Assembly (NCBI RefSeq): GCF_019320115.1
Contig: NC_089584.1
Coordinates: forward strand, 59,020,852 to 59,084,851
Direction: 5' to 3'
Length of the DNA: 64,000 nucleotides
Source: Miscanthus floridulus
Lineage: Eukaryota > Streptophyta > Magnoliopsida > Poales > Poaceae
The position numbers and the translations under genes were made by a program. The notes below the pieces were generated by a model. That model searched no databases. It saw nothing but the letters and a program-made list of their open reading frames with translations, and was not told the origin of the DNA. Each line of letters starts with the position of its first letter. The stretch's first letter is position 1. This document shows positions 21,931 to 34,101 of the stretch, one piece after another.

Positions 21931-22527
21931 TATTGATTTTTATTAATGGTAGAAGCAAAGCTATCCATTCTATTATTTATGTTATCTAGAATTTTATCAT
22001 TGGTAGCTACCTTTCAAGATAATACCTCAATAAGTTTGGATTGTCCAGCAATTAATTCTCTCCTGGGTGGTTGATTGAAATTATTACCTTGAGGGTTACC
22101 TTGGTAGTTTGACCTCTGTTGCTAATTCCGTCCTTGATTCTATTGAGGACAAAAGTAGTTATTGTTGATGAAGTTCACATCGTCATGAATTTCAGGGTAG
22201 TTGTTCTCTGAATGCCTAGTGTTTCCACACTCTTCACATGTCATGTGGGAATCAAGGATATGCATGATTTCTTACTTCTCATTGGCTCGGTCTTCAAGCT
22301 TGTTCATTAGCAGGTCCATCTTGGTAGACAACATGTCTACCTCTTTGAGTTGATGCATACCTCCACCTCTCTTGCAGGTCTAAAGACGTTCTTCATTCCA
22401 ACCTTGGGTGGAGGTCATCTTCTCCCCAAGAGCTGTTGCAGTTGAAATTATGAGTGACATGAATGCACCTCTAGTAGCAGCATCCATAGTCTCATGGGTA
22501 CTGTTGGTCAATCTATGGTAGAAAGTC
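21931..22527 (-). pseudogene. Rightmost gag remnant of the array, unit A
   Basis: The truncated gag end again starts next to GCCAC (21926-21930). It includes the MDSFAS segment, the zinc-knuckle region near 22200 and the Lys-rich region. At about 22527 homology stops in the codons equivalent to HHGMENWLLMQTFYH. No LTR or F-box promoter follows, so the array ends here. Confidence 0.75.
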
Positions 22528-23342
22528 TACATCAATATAATGACAGTTTTAACTATTTTTGAGTGTTTTTATGTATTTTGGAATGTGCTTTATTTTGATG
22601 AGGGTGCACAGGTAATGACTTTCTTTAAACAGTGAACACCACTGCAAAGAAATGAACAAACCAACATAAACACTGAACAAACACTAAATAAACAAGCTCA
22701 CTGGCAATTACAAATTGAGATAGATCATCATTATTGACATCCAGATACATACCACATGTAACTAAGTTCAAACCATTGCCTAACTCATCTTGTTGCCCTT
22801 CTGCTTCTGCACCCTTTTGCATGTCCAGCCTGTGGCAAAACAAGGGGTCAGGCTATCCTTTGGTTGTTGATTTTAGATGTCCAAGATAAAATAATTGGTC
22901 AGACACCTAATATATGGTCTGGCCTCATCTAATACAACATTTCCAGACTATGCTTTGGTGGCATAAAAGATTAGACACCTATTCCTAGGTCTTGGTTTGT
23001 AACGACCTAAGTCTGTTACACCCTAGGCTCTCACTTTTGGATGTCAGAGACACAAACCATCATATTCCATAGACATCCTTAGCAACCCAACCCAAAGAAT
23101 GTTACGCCTTAGAAACCAACTACATAACGACACACAAGTTAACTGCCGATCAACCAAGTCAACCAAGCGACCATCAAAGGAGGACGCCAATCGAAGAATC
23201 TAGCTTAAGGCATTTTTATTCACCAAAGTACCGAGCAAAGCCATTGCAAGCCTCAACATGGACTCAAGGTCAGAGAGATCAGGTTCTTAAGTTTGGGTAG
23301 ATGAAACCAGAGTCTATCAGACAGTCTGCCATGTTTTCTAGA
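22528..23342. other. Unassigned sequence between array and next element
   Basis: It has no recognisable coding frame or LTR end. It is the left half of a target that continues at 35399 once the element 23348-35398 is removed. Confidence 0.4.
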
Positions 23343-23347
23343 CCATC

Positions 23348-24918
23348 CATTGGCATTTCTAAGTGCAATCACCAAGTATAGAGATGTAATCCATTCTTGG
23401 TAACGGCATTAGAAATGCCTGTTGGTATTTCTTGGCACCATCACTAAGATTTGGATAAATCTTAGTAATGCCACAAAGGAACACCAACACGATAGTTCTT
23501 AACGATTACAGAAAATATCCGCAAGCGCACGGATCTATCGTTGTATATTTCACCCAAAAGTATTTAGGGTATCGTTATTTATATTTTCCCAAAGGAGGGC
23601 AAGGTATAAGAGTCTAGCATGGATATGAACAAGATCATACTTGTATTAGTGAATCAATAGTTCATGATAGGGGTAAAAGCAGTATTTCAAGGATAGTGGA
23701 CACACATCTGGGCCAACCTCAAGGCTAAAAGAAAAACAAAGAATAAAAGAATGATCCTAAGTGGATCAGGCATGGTTAAAAATAGCCGTGCAAAGAACAA
23801 TTAATGATCATACAAGTCATATGATTAGAGATTGAACTAAGTGTAAGATGGACTTGGAGATCTCTGAGCACTGGTCTGCCAGCAAGCGCGAGAGACTTTA
23901 CGAACTCTTACACAATACCCAAACTTGGGGGATTACAAGGGACGAGTAGGGCTATCACCACCTACCGCCTACCCCTCAATCGGGGCACCATCATATCAGA
24001 AGGTTCTTGTGTACCCGAGCACCATGCCCATGTATAAAGAAACTACCCATATCCCCATGGGACTCCGACCCTACGGATCGACAACCATAGGACATGGGCA
24101 AACCCGAAGGAACTACAAACCGCCACCTCAACCTAGCTCTACTTCTACTCATACAAGTCATATGAATGGTTAAGCATAAAGTTGAACAAGTGAAGATCAT
24201 AACATACAAACTATATGTCAAGATTATAATATGAAAACTATAGTCTAGTTCATATGCACTACTATATTGAAGATATGAGAACAAGGCTATGGAAGAACTC
24301 TTCATAGTATTCATACCAATGTTGCTCTTCTTCTAAGGAGCCAAGCTCTCCAAGGAAGCCCATGACTAGCTCCAAACTACTACTAAAAACTAAAAGATTA
24401 CACGTTGAGAGGTGAGGTGTGTAGCTCCCAATGTTGGTGTGTGTGAGAGGTGAGCACTACCCCCTACTTATACATGCTTGAGGTCGGTTTGGCATAGATA
24501 AAATAGGAAACCACCAGAAACCTCCTATGAATGCTGCCATGCAACCATTGGAGCAACATGGGCCCGAGAGGCAGTGCTGAGGGTGCGGGCACACCCTGGC
24601 TAGCCCCACTGGCCACCGCCTTGCTCCGGTGGGCTGCTGGCTGGGCCTATGTTGCTCCCCCGGTGGTGCCCAACACAGTTTTGGCATGTAGGTGGGCTTT
24701 TCCATTTATTTTCCTTGTGCATTTCTGCTTTACGCCTTTCAAGTCGCGCCTTTTGCTTGGTTTTCCACTTGTATTCAAATGTAGTCATGCAAAACATGTC
24801 TCTTCTAATACAAGTGGAACTATGTTAATAGTAAAAACATATATGTTGAAAGTTTGTTTATTTCCCCCATTTTGGATACTAATTGGTGGTCAGAATTGAT
24901 CATTAGTGACCGCCAACA
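23348..24918 (-). repeat. 3' LTR of the Athila-like element
   Basis: Minus-strand start TGTTGGCGGTCACTAATGATC at 24918. The terminal TG at the left end appears lost (CATTGGCATTTC against TGCTTGTTGGCGTTTC in the partner). It matches the 5' LTR along its length, including CAAGCGCACGGATCTATCGTTG (about 23523) and an internal primer-site-like motif near 23400. Confidence 0.75.
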
Positions 24919-24932
24919 AATCCCCCAAACTT
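24919..24932 (-). promoter_or_regulatory. Polypurine tract
   Basis: Read on the minus strand this is AAGTTTGGGGGATT directly before the 3' LTR start. That is the expected primer for plus-strand synthesis, and it fixes the element's orientation. Confidence 0.8.
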
Positions 24933-26199
24933 AATCTTTGCTCGTCCTGAGCAAATAGCTAAGTACTTGGTTGTTGATCAGGAGTTGCTACTATGCCAAA
25001 TATATTTCATAAGTGCCATGCCTATAACAAAGTATTCTTCCACAATTCAAATAAGTTAGTATTTTTATCCACCCTTTTACCTTGATCCCTGTGGGGCGTA
25101 TAGCTTTTCCAAGTTCTTGGGTGATTGCAAGATAGAACGGTTATAACAAAATAACCAATCATTCATTCTTTGATCGACTATCTATCTAGAGGTTTTATGA
25201 GTTTTACAAAAATAAATGTAAGTTCCTCAAATGATTCTCTCGATTGCTCAATGTGTATGAAACCTCACCAAAGGCATTTGAAATTTTGCCTTCTTTTTCA
25301 TATCCTACCACTGAAGGCTTTTGAGTGGAGTTTTGGGTAGGTATGAAATTGAGGCATACTTGCTTCATATCCTTCTTATTTTCTTTCTTCATGCTCTTTG
25401 GCATGCATTTTTTTCTCTCATGCCTTTTGGCATGGATATATTTTTTTCTTTTCTCTTTTCTTTTTTAAGCATAGCCCATACTATTCTTTGGCATATGAAA
25501 ATTTTGAGAGAGACACATGATACATGAATCAAGTAATTATTTGGTGGATGGAAAAACATGTTTTTGCGTAACTCTCAGTGTAAGAGTCAGCATTTTATTT
25601 ATGGGTGTATGTGTGTCTTGATCATGGGTGCATGACAAGAATCTCAATAAGGGTCACAATAATTTGATAAAACTCAATGCAATAACAAGTAGCATATGAC
25701 TAAGGTTTTGCATATATATCATGTCGTATGGCCTAGGTGGGTATTCATAATCATTGAGGAATATTGAATTTTAGTATTTTTAAAATTAAAAACTCCAGAT
25801 GTCAAGCCTCTCTGAGAACAAAGTCATAGTAAATTTTATTTGTACCATATCATAACTCGCAACACCTTAGAAAAGAAGCATGCATTTGCAACCCACAAGT
25901 TTTCAAGTATTTGGATGAGACATTTTTAGCTAACAAACTTAAATCTCAGAGAATACTAAGTTACAGCCTAGGCACAGAAAAATTATAGACAGAGCAACTT
26001 TTCATCATTTCAATCATAGAAGAAACTAAACATTCCTTAAAACACATATGAGAGTGGAATTCATATTTTTGGTATTTTTATCATATTTCATTTTTTGGTA
26101 TTTTTAATTTTTTCAAATATTTTATATGCTAATAAACAGATAAATGCAGAAATTAAATGCAAAAAAATTAAAAATGCGAAAAGATACAAGGTACCTCTG
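24933..26199. other. Non-coding 3' internal region
   Basis: AT-rich, untranslated sequence between the second ORF and the polypurine tract. I see no gene in it. Confidence 0.55.
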
Positions 26200-27806
26200 C
26201 GGGGGTCCTCCCCAAGCTAGCTCGTGGCCTATGGTCTGGGATTGTATCCCATGGACTGCCAGTAGGCCACCTACATGTCGTGTTGTTGCTTCAGTAGCAC
26301 GTTCATTTGCGCCATCTGTTGCTGCTGTTGAAGCTACCACTGGGTCATATTCTACATAGGAGTGTTAAGTGTATTTTGAATTTCACCTGTGCGGATCTTT
26401 AGTCCTCCAAGGCAGGTGTTGATGCCTTCTAGCTCACGATGATCCAAAGTAGACTATCATGGTTGGACGGGTGGTGGTAGTCCCTCAAAGTCAAAGGAGT
26501 GAGCATGTCTCCATGCTGCATCGTTAGCCTCGTGCCATCCCGATCCACCTGTCTCATGTGGTTGCGGGTTGTGCCTCTGGCCAGGCTAGTACCCGGGTGT
26601 GAAACTAGGTGTCTGCATGGCTAGGAACCACTTTGCATGGTATGCCTGGGGTACAAGTGGTGTCGGTGTTGGCGGTGGCTGATGAGAGCTGCCTGCTTCA
26701 TAGCCCTACTCCTTGTTGCCCTACAAGAAATAGAACTCCTGCACACTTCCTCTTGTTTGATAAGAGTGAAGTTGAGTGTCGGGGATTTATACAAAGAGAG
26801 TTCTGGGTTAGTGAGCGAAATCTCATTTGTATACCCCATAAAGAAAAACACAAGGTTCCCTGTATCATCATTTTTCAAATGGTGCCCTTACATCAAGTAG
26901 TGCTCATCAATATTGATGCGTGGCGTAGAGATGTATGTCACATCTTGTCCATCCAATGCACCAATACTAGAGGCAATACGAGTTACAAGGGACGTACAAG
27001 AAATAGCTGTGGAAGCCTTGAATGTTTCTAACCAATGTTTAAACATTTCTTTCACAGGAGAATTTTTAGTCTTTTTAAGCATGGCATAGAGAATTTGCAA
27101 TTCAGCATGATAAACAAATCTTATATCTTATCTAGCAAACAAAGTTATTGCAATCTAACTATGTATGAACCTCAAAGTAGGATGATGGATATTCATATTT
27201 CGAGGTTGAAACTTGCCAACTACATTTTGACTTGAAATCATTCTCCAAAATTCATGGCGATTGAAACCTCAAAGAGCATGATCCAAATCAATTGAGAATT
27301 TTGTACTAAAGCCTAAGTGAGAGCTGATATTTCTCCATGTAAGATAGTATTCTTTCTGAAAAGATGGAAAATAGTCCCACCCTCAACTTCTTGCAAAGAG
27401 CATAAAAATTGGATCATTAGGAGGCGAGAACCTTGCTCGTCAACGGGAGCAACGTTCTCCCATCTGACGACTTTCCAAATGATGACGAACTCGGAGTCCA
27501 TACCTATCTGTGCAAGGAGGTCAGGGTGGTATGCCAGTGTGTGGACGAACTCGTGGTTCTTGATGAGGTTGTATGCCTGCATCTCCCATTCTTCCTCCAA
27601 ATCAAGGTGGGGATCATCATCGCCGTCCTCCATCGGTTGCTCTTGCTCTTGTTCTTCTTCTTCTGTTGGCATCGTTTTTCATCTTCATGCATCGAGCTCT
27701 CTTCATGTTCAGTGTAGCGTGTGCTTGAGCTTCTATGGGAGCGACTTGAGCTCCCTCCTATGGCCTTCTTAAACACACTGGAAAGCTCCCTACTGAACTT
27801 GCCCAT
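26200..27806 (-). pseudogene. Second (env-position) ORF, ATHILA ORF-1-like
   Basis: The start at 27806 reads MGKFSRELSSVFKKAIGG with a Ser-rich stretch. After a frame change, 27672-27313 reads MPTEEEEQEQEQPMEDGDDD. It then has the block LIKNHEFVHTLAYHPDLLAQ, IGMDSEFVIIWKVVRWENVAP and FLCSLQEVEG, which resembles the ATHILA ORF-1 family of plant retroelements. Downstream frames are decayed but still show a Gln-rich piece (QQQQQMAQMN near 26300). The function of this protein family is unknown. Its location after gag corresponds to the env position of Athila elements. A TATA box lies about 230 bases upstream of the start. Confidence 0.6.
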
Positions 27807-28034
27807 GGTGAAAAGACAACAACACAAACTCGGAAATAGGGTTATGTTAGTGAAAATAAATTAAACAACCCATGAGCTTGGCTTAGTGGTGATGTGTGTA
27901 GGATTTTTCTACAGAGTTTCCTTGCACTTGAGCTTTGTGGAAAATAATTTTGCAAGTGGTAGAGCAAAGAGAGTGAGAGGGAGTGAAGAAAATAAGAGTG
28001 TGATGGTGAGGAGAGCCTCAACCCAAGCTCTCGG

Positions 28035-28042
28035 TATTTATA
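28035..28042 (-). promoter_or_regulatory. Internal TATA box before the second ORF
   Basis: TATAAATA on the minus strand, followed by a C/T-rich untranslated stretch and the ATG at 27806. Similar internal promoters occur at 48012 and 52312 in two other Athila-like elements. Confidence 0.55.
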
Positions 28043-28439
28043 GAAGGGAGCACCAGTTGAGAGGGGGAGGGGGCAATGGCTAGGAGCCGTTGGAGCAGCA
28101 GCAGCACTAGAGGCGCTAGGCAGGGTATGGCCACACCCTGGTGCACTTGCACCAGAGGTGGGCCCGCTGCTGCCCCCTTTGGCCGGTTGCTCCCAATGGC
28201 TATGTGGATGATGTAGCCGTTGGTGCTTCCCTCAGTTTCAAAATTTTGCTCCCGAAATTGATTTTTCACAAAACTTTTATTATAATTTGATTTTTCATAA
28301 ATATTTAAAAAATGAGAAATAATAAAAGAAAAATCTATACTATCAGAAAATGATTTTTGTTTTATTTTTCTAAAAAAATTATTTTGAAGTAAAATTTTGA
28401 ATTTTAAAAATTTGAAAATTTAAAATTGTAAAAGGTAAC

Positions 28440-29849
28440 TACCGATTTACCTTCGGCAAGGGCTCAACATTTATAGTCCATCGGCAAGACTTCTCCTCTA
28501 TTGCTCTGTAGCTGCATGAATAACTCGGGAGAATTCTCGGATTGCCCTAGGATTTTCCCCGAATGATTGACAGGAATAGCAACAACTATTTGAGCAATTT
28601 GAGTTTCTATCATTTTATTAAAACTTAATTTGTTCTTAATAGAGGAGGATAAATTTTCAAGTTTTGAATTTATATTTTCAAACATTTTATCATTATACAT
28701 AAGCTTTTTAGTGATATTTTCATTAATTTTAGCTTGACCTAAAACTAGGTCCTTCAAGGAGGGTTGATTCGAATTGAAATTTGAGTTAAAGTTCGAATTA
28801 ACTCCTTGTGGGTGGGACTAGTTGTTCCACCCATTATTGTTACCTTGTCAGAACCCTTTGTTAATGTAGGCTATGTCTTCATGGGTCTCAGGGCAGTCGT
28901 TCCCCGAGTGTTCGACTTCACCACAGACTTCGCAAGTCATTTGTGAATCCATGGCCTTGATGGTGCCTTTCATGGCCTCCTTGTCGGTGGCACGTTCGTC
29001 AGGTCTCTTTAACAACAAATCCAATTTTGCAGCAAGCATATTCGCCTCCTTCATGGTATGCATGCCTTTTTGTTGTTTTGTTCCTCCCCCTAGCTCTGAC
29101 TGGCCACCATCTTTTCAAAGAGAGTCATGGCTCCATCAGTGGTTAGGGAAAGGAACGCTCTTCCAGCAGCGGCATCTATGTGCCCCTTTAACATGGGCGT
29201 AAGCCCCTCATACAAGTTCTAGACCATGAGCCAGTTCTCCATTTCATGGTGTGGGCAGGCTTGGATATAATCCTACAGCCTCTCCCATGCCTCAGGGATA
29301 GATTTCATTGAAGTCTGCTAGAAGTTTGAAATTTTTCCCCTCAGGGAATTAGTTTTGCCCATGGGGAAAAATTTTGCGAGGACACTGTGTAACATTTGTC
29401 CCACGTACTGACAACTTCCTTCTCCTTATAGAACCACAGTTTTGCCTTCCCCACTTGGGAGAAGGGAAACAAACGAAGCCTCATGCTAGTTGGTGCAACG
29501 TCTTTGATGATGATGGTATCGCAAGCTTAAGGAAGTGTTGCAAGTGTGCACTTGCGTCCGCATTTGGCAAACCACATAATTGATTCACCTACACCATCAT
29601 GATCAGGCTAGTGCATAGCTCAAAGTTTCTAGCTCCCGTATTGATAGTGGGCCCAATGGGTACGTTGGCAATAGTTGGGGTGGAGTAGTCACAGAGTGTC
29701 TTGGCCATAACTGTAGTAGCGGATGGTGTGGGGGTGACTAGCTCAACTGCCGATAGAGTAGCAGAGGAAGAAGCGGTATGAGACCTATTCTTCCTTAGGA
29801 ACGCCTCCGGATTATTAGTGTAGTTTTTTGGCAAGTTGTAACCAGTCAT
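28440..29849 (-). pseudogene. Athila-like gag, frameshifted
   Basis: The N-terminal frame 29849-29589 opens MTGYNLPKNYTNNPEAFLRK. The central capsid-like region (29580-29070) is broken by several frame changes. The frame at 29063-28848 carries an intact knuckle CEVCGEVEHSGNDC. The frame at 28757-28464 gives LVLGQAKINENITKKL and SFNKMIETQIAQ, the conserved gag C-terminal segment. The order matches the gag copies at 10313, 14694 and 45346. No protease domain follows. Confidence 0.75.
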
Positions 29850-29973
29850 ACACTATCCTATTTTCATCCACAACAGAAAGAAAACAAGCAGAATTAGCCT
29901 ATACAAACTATGGCTACCATTACATGCATGTGATCATGATCATGTCCTACTAGATTCTTTAAACCTATGCCCT

Positions 29974-29990
29974 CCATGGCAACGGCGCTA
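29974..29990 (-). promoter_or_regulatory. Primer-binding site, tRNA-Asp type
   Basis: Minus strand TAGCGCCGTTGCC, one change from TGGCGCCGTTGCC, four bases from the 5' LTR end at 29995. Confidence 0.75.
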
Positions 29991-30298
29991 GAAATGCTTG
30001 TTGGCGTTTCTTACCGCAATCACCAAGTATGGAGATGGAATTCATTCTTGGTAATGGCACTAGAAATGCCTATTGGTATGTTTTGGCACCATCACTATAA
30101 TTTGGATAAATCTTAGTAACACCACCAAGGAACACCAACACGATAGTTCTTAATGATTACAGAAAATATCCGCAAGCGCACAGATCTATCGTTGTAGCAT
30201 TTCACCCAGAAGTATTCAGGGTATTGTTATTTATATTTTCCCAAAGGAGGGCAAGGTATAAGAGTCTAGCATGGATATGAACAAGATTTCATACTTGC

Positions 30299-30674
30299 TG
30301 TTGATAGAATATCATCGATAGTCCACCGAGGGGCATCCTACGATGGTAGATTTGTTGGTGGGGATGCACGTAATCAGGAACCAGATGGTGACACAAGGTG
30401 CAGAGATAGCGATTTAGACAGGTTCGGGCCATTTGATCGACATAATACCCTATGTCCTGTGTCTTTGGTGTATTGTATTGAATACATGATGTCAAGTAGA
30501 GGACCCCTGCCTCTCCTTATATACTCTAGAGGGGTAGGGTTACAAGTAAAGTAGCCTATTTGGTACTATACAATGTCTTGCGGTGCACGCCGAGTAGTGC
30601 CGTGCACACCTTGATCTTGTGGGCTGGGCCACCTCCGATGGTGCAGCCCATGTCTTGGGGGCCATACCCCCATA
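30299..30674 (-). repeat. 3' LTR of the Tat-like element
   Basis: Starts TGTTGATAGAATATC and ends CCATACCCCCATA on the plus strand. It contains CCTTATATACTCTAGAGGGG, a probable TATA-region or processing site. Confidence 0.8.
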
Positions 30675-30997
30675 GCTAGTCCCTGAGCCTGACAGTAGGT
30701 GATGTAGTCACGTGGTGCTAGGGTCATAAAGTAGAAAACCGGCCAAGCAGGCAGCTAGTCCTCGGGCATAGCCTCGAGATGAGAACAAGCACATTCACTA
30801 CAAGGTGAAGTGTGCCCATTTAGTCCCTAAGCCTATTGGAAGATGAAGAATGATTCTTGTAGCAGGGTCAAAGAAGTCTGAAAGCTTGCCAACGTCGTCT
30901 AACATGCACGTATCAAGACCCCAGACGTGCTACCCAAGATCAGCACCCTAATCCGAACAGCATGGAGCAGCTTGATAGCACACCGATGAGACATAGC

Positions 30998-32725
30998 AAG
31001 ATCCAAGCACCGAGGAGTCCCTGGCGTAGCCGGCGATGTCTGAGCACCGAGGAGCGAGGAGTCCCTGGCGTCGCTGGCGATGACCGAGCACCGAGGAGCA
31101 AGGAGTCCCCGGTGTAGGCGGTGATGTCCGAGCATCGAGGAGCGAGGAGTCCTTGGCATAGGCGGTGATGTCCGAGCACCGAGGAGCGAGGAGTCCCCAA
31201 TGTCGCTGGCAATGACCGAGCATCGAGGGGTGAGGAGTCTCCGGCGTAGGTGGCGATGACCAAGCACCGAGGAGCGAGGAGTCCCCGGCGTCGTTGGCGA
31301 TGACCGAGCACTAAGGAGCGAGGAGTCCTCGGTGTAGGCGGCAATGCCTGAACACCAAGTGATGACCGAGCACCGAGGAGTGAGGAGTCCCTGACATCAC
31401 TGGCGATGTCCGAGCACCGAGGAGCGAGAAGTCCCCGACATCGCTGGTGATGACCGAGTACCAAGGAGTCCTCGATGTAGGTAGCGATGTCTGAACACCG
31501 AGCGATGACCGAGCATCGAGGAGCGAGAAGTCCTCGGCATCGCTGGTGATGTCCGAGCACCGAGGAGCGAGAAGTCCCCGACGTCCCTGGTGATGACCAA
31601 GCACCGAGGAGTCCCTAGCGTAGGCGGCGATGGCCAAGCACTGAGGAGCGAGGAGCGAGGAGTCGCTGGCGACGACCGAGCACCAAGGAGCGAGGAGTCC
31701 TCGACGTCGCTGGCGATGACCGTGCACCGAGGAGCAAGGAGTCCCCGACATCGCTGGCGTTGACCGAGCACCGAGGAGCTAGGAGTCCCCAATGTCACTA
31801 GTGATGACCGAGCACTGAGGAGCGAGGAGTCCCTGACGTCGCTGGCGATGACCGAGCACCGAGGAGCGAGGAGTCCCCGGTGATGACCGAGCACCGAGGA
31901 GCGAGGAGCGAGGAGTCCCCGGCGTAGGTGGCGATGACCGAGCACCAAGGAGCGAGGAGTCCCCAACGTCGTTGGCGATGTCCGAGCACCGAGGAGCGAG
32001 GAGTCCCCGGCGATGACCGACCACCGAGGGGTGAGGAGTCCCCGGCATCACTAGTGATGATCGACCACCGTGGAGCAAGAAGTCCTCGACATCACTGGCG
32101 ATGTCCAAGCACCGAGGAGCGAGAAGTCCTCGGTGTCGCTAGCGATGACCAAGCACTGAGGAGCGAGGAGTCCCTAGCGTCGCTGGCGATGTCCGAGCAC
32201 CAAGGAGCGAGGAGCCCCCGACGTCGCTGGCGATGACCGAGCATCGAGGAGTGAGAAGTCCTCGGTGTCACTAGCAATGTCCGAGGACCAAGGAACGAGG
32301 AGTCCCCGGCATCGTTAGCGATGACTGAGCATCGAGGAGCGAGGAGTCCCCAGCGTCGCTGGCGATGACCGAGCACCGAGGAGCGAGGAGTCCCTAGTGT
32401 CGCTGGCGATGACTGAGCGGCGAGGAGCGAGGAGTCCCCAGCATCACTGGCGATGTCTGAGCACCAAGGAGCGAGGAGTCCCTGGTGTTGCTGGCGATGA
32501 CCGAGCATCGAGGAGCGAGGAGTTCCCAGCGTCGCTAGCGATGTCCGAGCACCGAGGAGCGAGGAGTCCCCGACGTAGGTGGTGAGGTCCAAGCACCGAG
32601 GAGTCCTCGGCATAGGTGGCGATGTCTGAGCATCGAGGAGTCCTTGGCATAGGCAACGAGGTCCAAGCACCGAGGAGTGCCCGGTGTAGGCGGCGAGGTC
32701 TGAGCACCGACGTAGCTGATGATGT
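30998..32725. repeat. 44-bp minisatellite array, about 39 copies
   Basis: The unit is of the type GCGATGACCGAGCACCGAGG plus AGCGAGGAGTCCCCGGCGTCGCTG, 44 bp. It is repeated head to tail with substitutions and a few shortened units. Because 44 is not a multiple of three, translations repeat every 132 bp (44 residues). Long stretches are open in all three minus-strand frames (LLAPRCS, DSSLLGARSS, PGTPRSSVLGH). These translations are a by-product of the repeat and not evidence of a protein. Copy number is estimated from length and not counted. Confidence 0.9.
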
Positions 32726-33705
32726 CCGTGTGGTGAAGTGTGCCCACTTAGTCCTCGGGTATGAAGAATCCAAGGGCCGAGGAGTAACCAGCGTCGCTGG
32801 CGATGAAGCATGAGCGACGAACAGTCTGGTCGACTAGTCGATGGCGAAGTGAACATTCAGTAGAAACGACTGGCGAACAGTCTGATCAACTAGTCGGCAA
32901 CGAAGTTCATGAACCAAGCTGTCCGACTAGTTGATCAGTGGAGAAGTCCGAGCACCAGGTGGTCCGATCACCTGGACGATGATCCTGCAATACAAACATG
33001 TAGAATGGGTAGTACATGATGTACAAATAAATAAACTCCAGAGAAAAAATCAGCAATGGTGATGAAACGACATTTGCAGTTTGGCGATCAGTTGGCGTGA
33101 AAATATATTTATATTTAATATACATCACCCGAACAGTTAGTGTGTAGCTGAGTCTCTTGCCCTAGCTAGCCCATAGCCCATAACGTCGAGCGCAGAGCCC
33201 ATGCACGTGTAGGAGGAACATGCGTGACCAAGGAGCCGCTGCCGACCACCCATAACGCAGAGCGTGGAGCTCATAGCACGTGTAGGGAGGAGCCGGAGAT
33301 AGGGCCGACTCTGGAGGCATTCGAGCATCAATAGGACTGTTCAGGGGTTTAGAAAATTGTTTGGAGAGCAAACATGGAGAAAACAGTTCGAAGAAACATC
33401 ATGGCGATATACGAAGATTGGATAATATTTAGGAAAATATTAAAGCATGACTTAGCATTGGACGGAGCATCTGGTCGGCGACATATGGTGTTATCTAGTC
33501 GGTGTTGACGGTGAACACCTAGTGGGCGATGAGTTGTTGGTGAAGGCAACCTCAGAGGTGGTTCCGAGATCGGATCTGCTACTACAGGGGCTGGTGTAGC
33601 AGCAAAGAATCATCGTCGTCGACTGGCATGGATCTCCACGAGATTGATGACGAGAACATGATGTTGATTTGAGGTCCATCCGACTTGCCATGGATTGAGC
33701 GCACA
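32726..33705. other. Degraded leader of the Tat-like element
   Basis: It contains a last partial minisatellite unit (about 32770) and short repeats of the GACTAGTCG type (32826-32945). A minus-strand frame at 33724-33491 looks like a remnant of the gag start. Nothing else is recognised. Confidence 0.45.
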
Positions 33706-33723
33706 CCCCTACCTGGTGCGCCA
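33706..33723 (-). promoter_or_regulatory. Primer-binding site of the Tat-like element
   Basis: TGGCGCACCAGGTAGGGG on the minus strand, two bases from the 5' LTR. This form is familiar from Tat/RIRE2-like grass elements. Confidence 0.7.
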
Positions 33724-33725
33724 AC

Positions 33726-34101
33726 TATCGATAGAATATCGTTGGCAGTCCACTGAGGGGCATCCCGCGATGGTAGATTTGTCAGTGGGGATGCGTGTAA
33801 TCAGGAACCGGATGGTGACACAAGGCGTAGAGACAACGATTTAGACAGGTTCGGGCCATCTGATCAACGTAATACCCTATGTCCTGTGTCTTTGGTGTAT
33901 TGTATTGAATACATGATGTCGAGTAGAGGGCCCCTGCCTCTCCTTATATACTCTAGAGGGGTAGGGTTACAAGTAAAGTAGCCTATTTGGTACTATACAA
34001 TGTCTTGCGGTGCACACCGGGCAGCACCGTGCATGCCTTGATCTTGTGGGCTGGGCCACCTCCGATGGTGCGGCCCATGTCTTTGGGGCCATACCCCCAC
34101 A
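33726..34101 (-). repeat. 5' LTR of the Tat-like element
   Basis: Minus-strand start TGTGGGGGTATGGCCCC. It is the same length (376 bp) as its partner, with the inner end mutated to TATCGATAG. Confidence 0.8.

Larger units (their letters stand above)
30299..34101 (-). mobile_element. Non-autonomous Tat-like element with minisatellite core
   Basis: The 376-bp LTRs at 30299-30674 and 33726-34101 share nearly all positions by eye. The target duplication is CTTGC (30294-30298) and CCTGC (34102-34106), one mismatch. The primer site is TGGCGCACCAGGTAGGGG on the minus strand (33706-33723), and a purine-rich tract GGCTCAGGGACTAGC precedes the 3' LTR. These features fit the Tat/RIRE2-like side of Ty3/gypsy. 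The 3.05 kb interior has no gag/pol, only a short leader frame (33724-33491) and the tandem repeat. It therefore depends on a partner for movement. Confidence 0.8.

Noticed and set aside
22625..23340. Possible host gene fragment between the array and the next element
   Set aside because: The 72-codon minus frame shows no family motif, and no splice or promoter pattern could be supported.
24457..24899. Frames of 65-122 codons on both strands
   Set aside because: They lie in the 3' LTR of the Athila-like element; the partner LTR shows similar accidental openness.
30998..32725. CRISPR-like regular repeats
   Set aside because: Units are contiguous and similar throughout, with no unique spacers; this is a minisatellite in a plant retroelement.
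30899..32856. Many overlapping frames of 60-250 codons on both strands
   Set aside because: They are translations of the 44-bp tandem repeat; openness in every frame follows from the repeat sequence.
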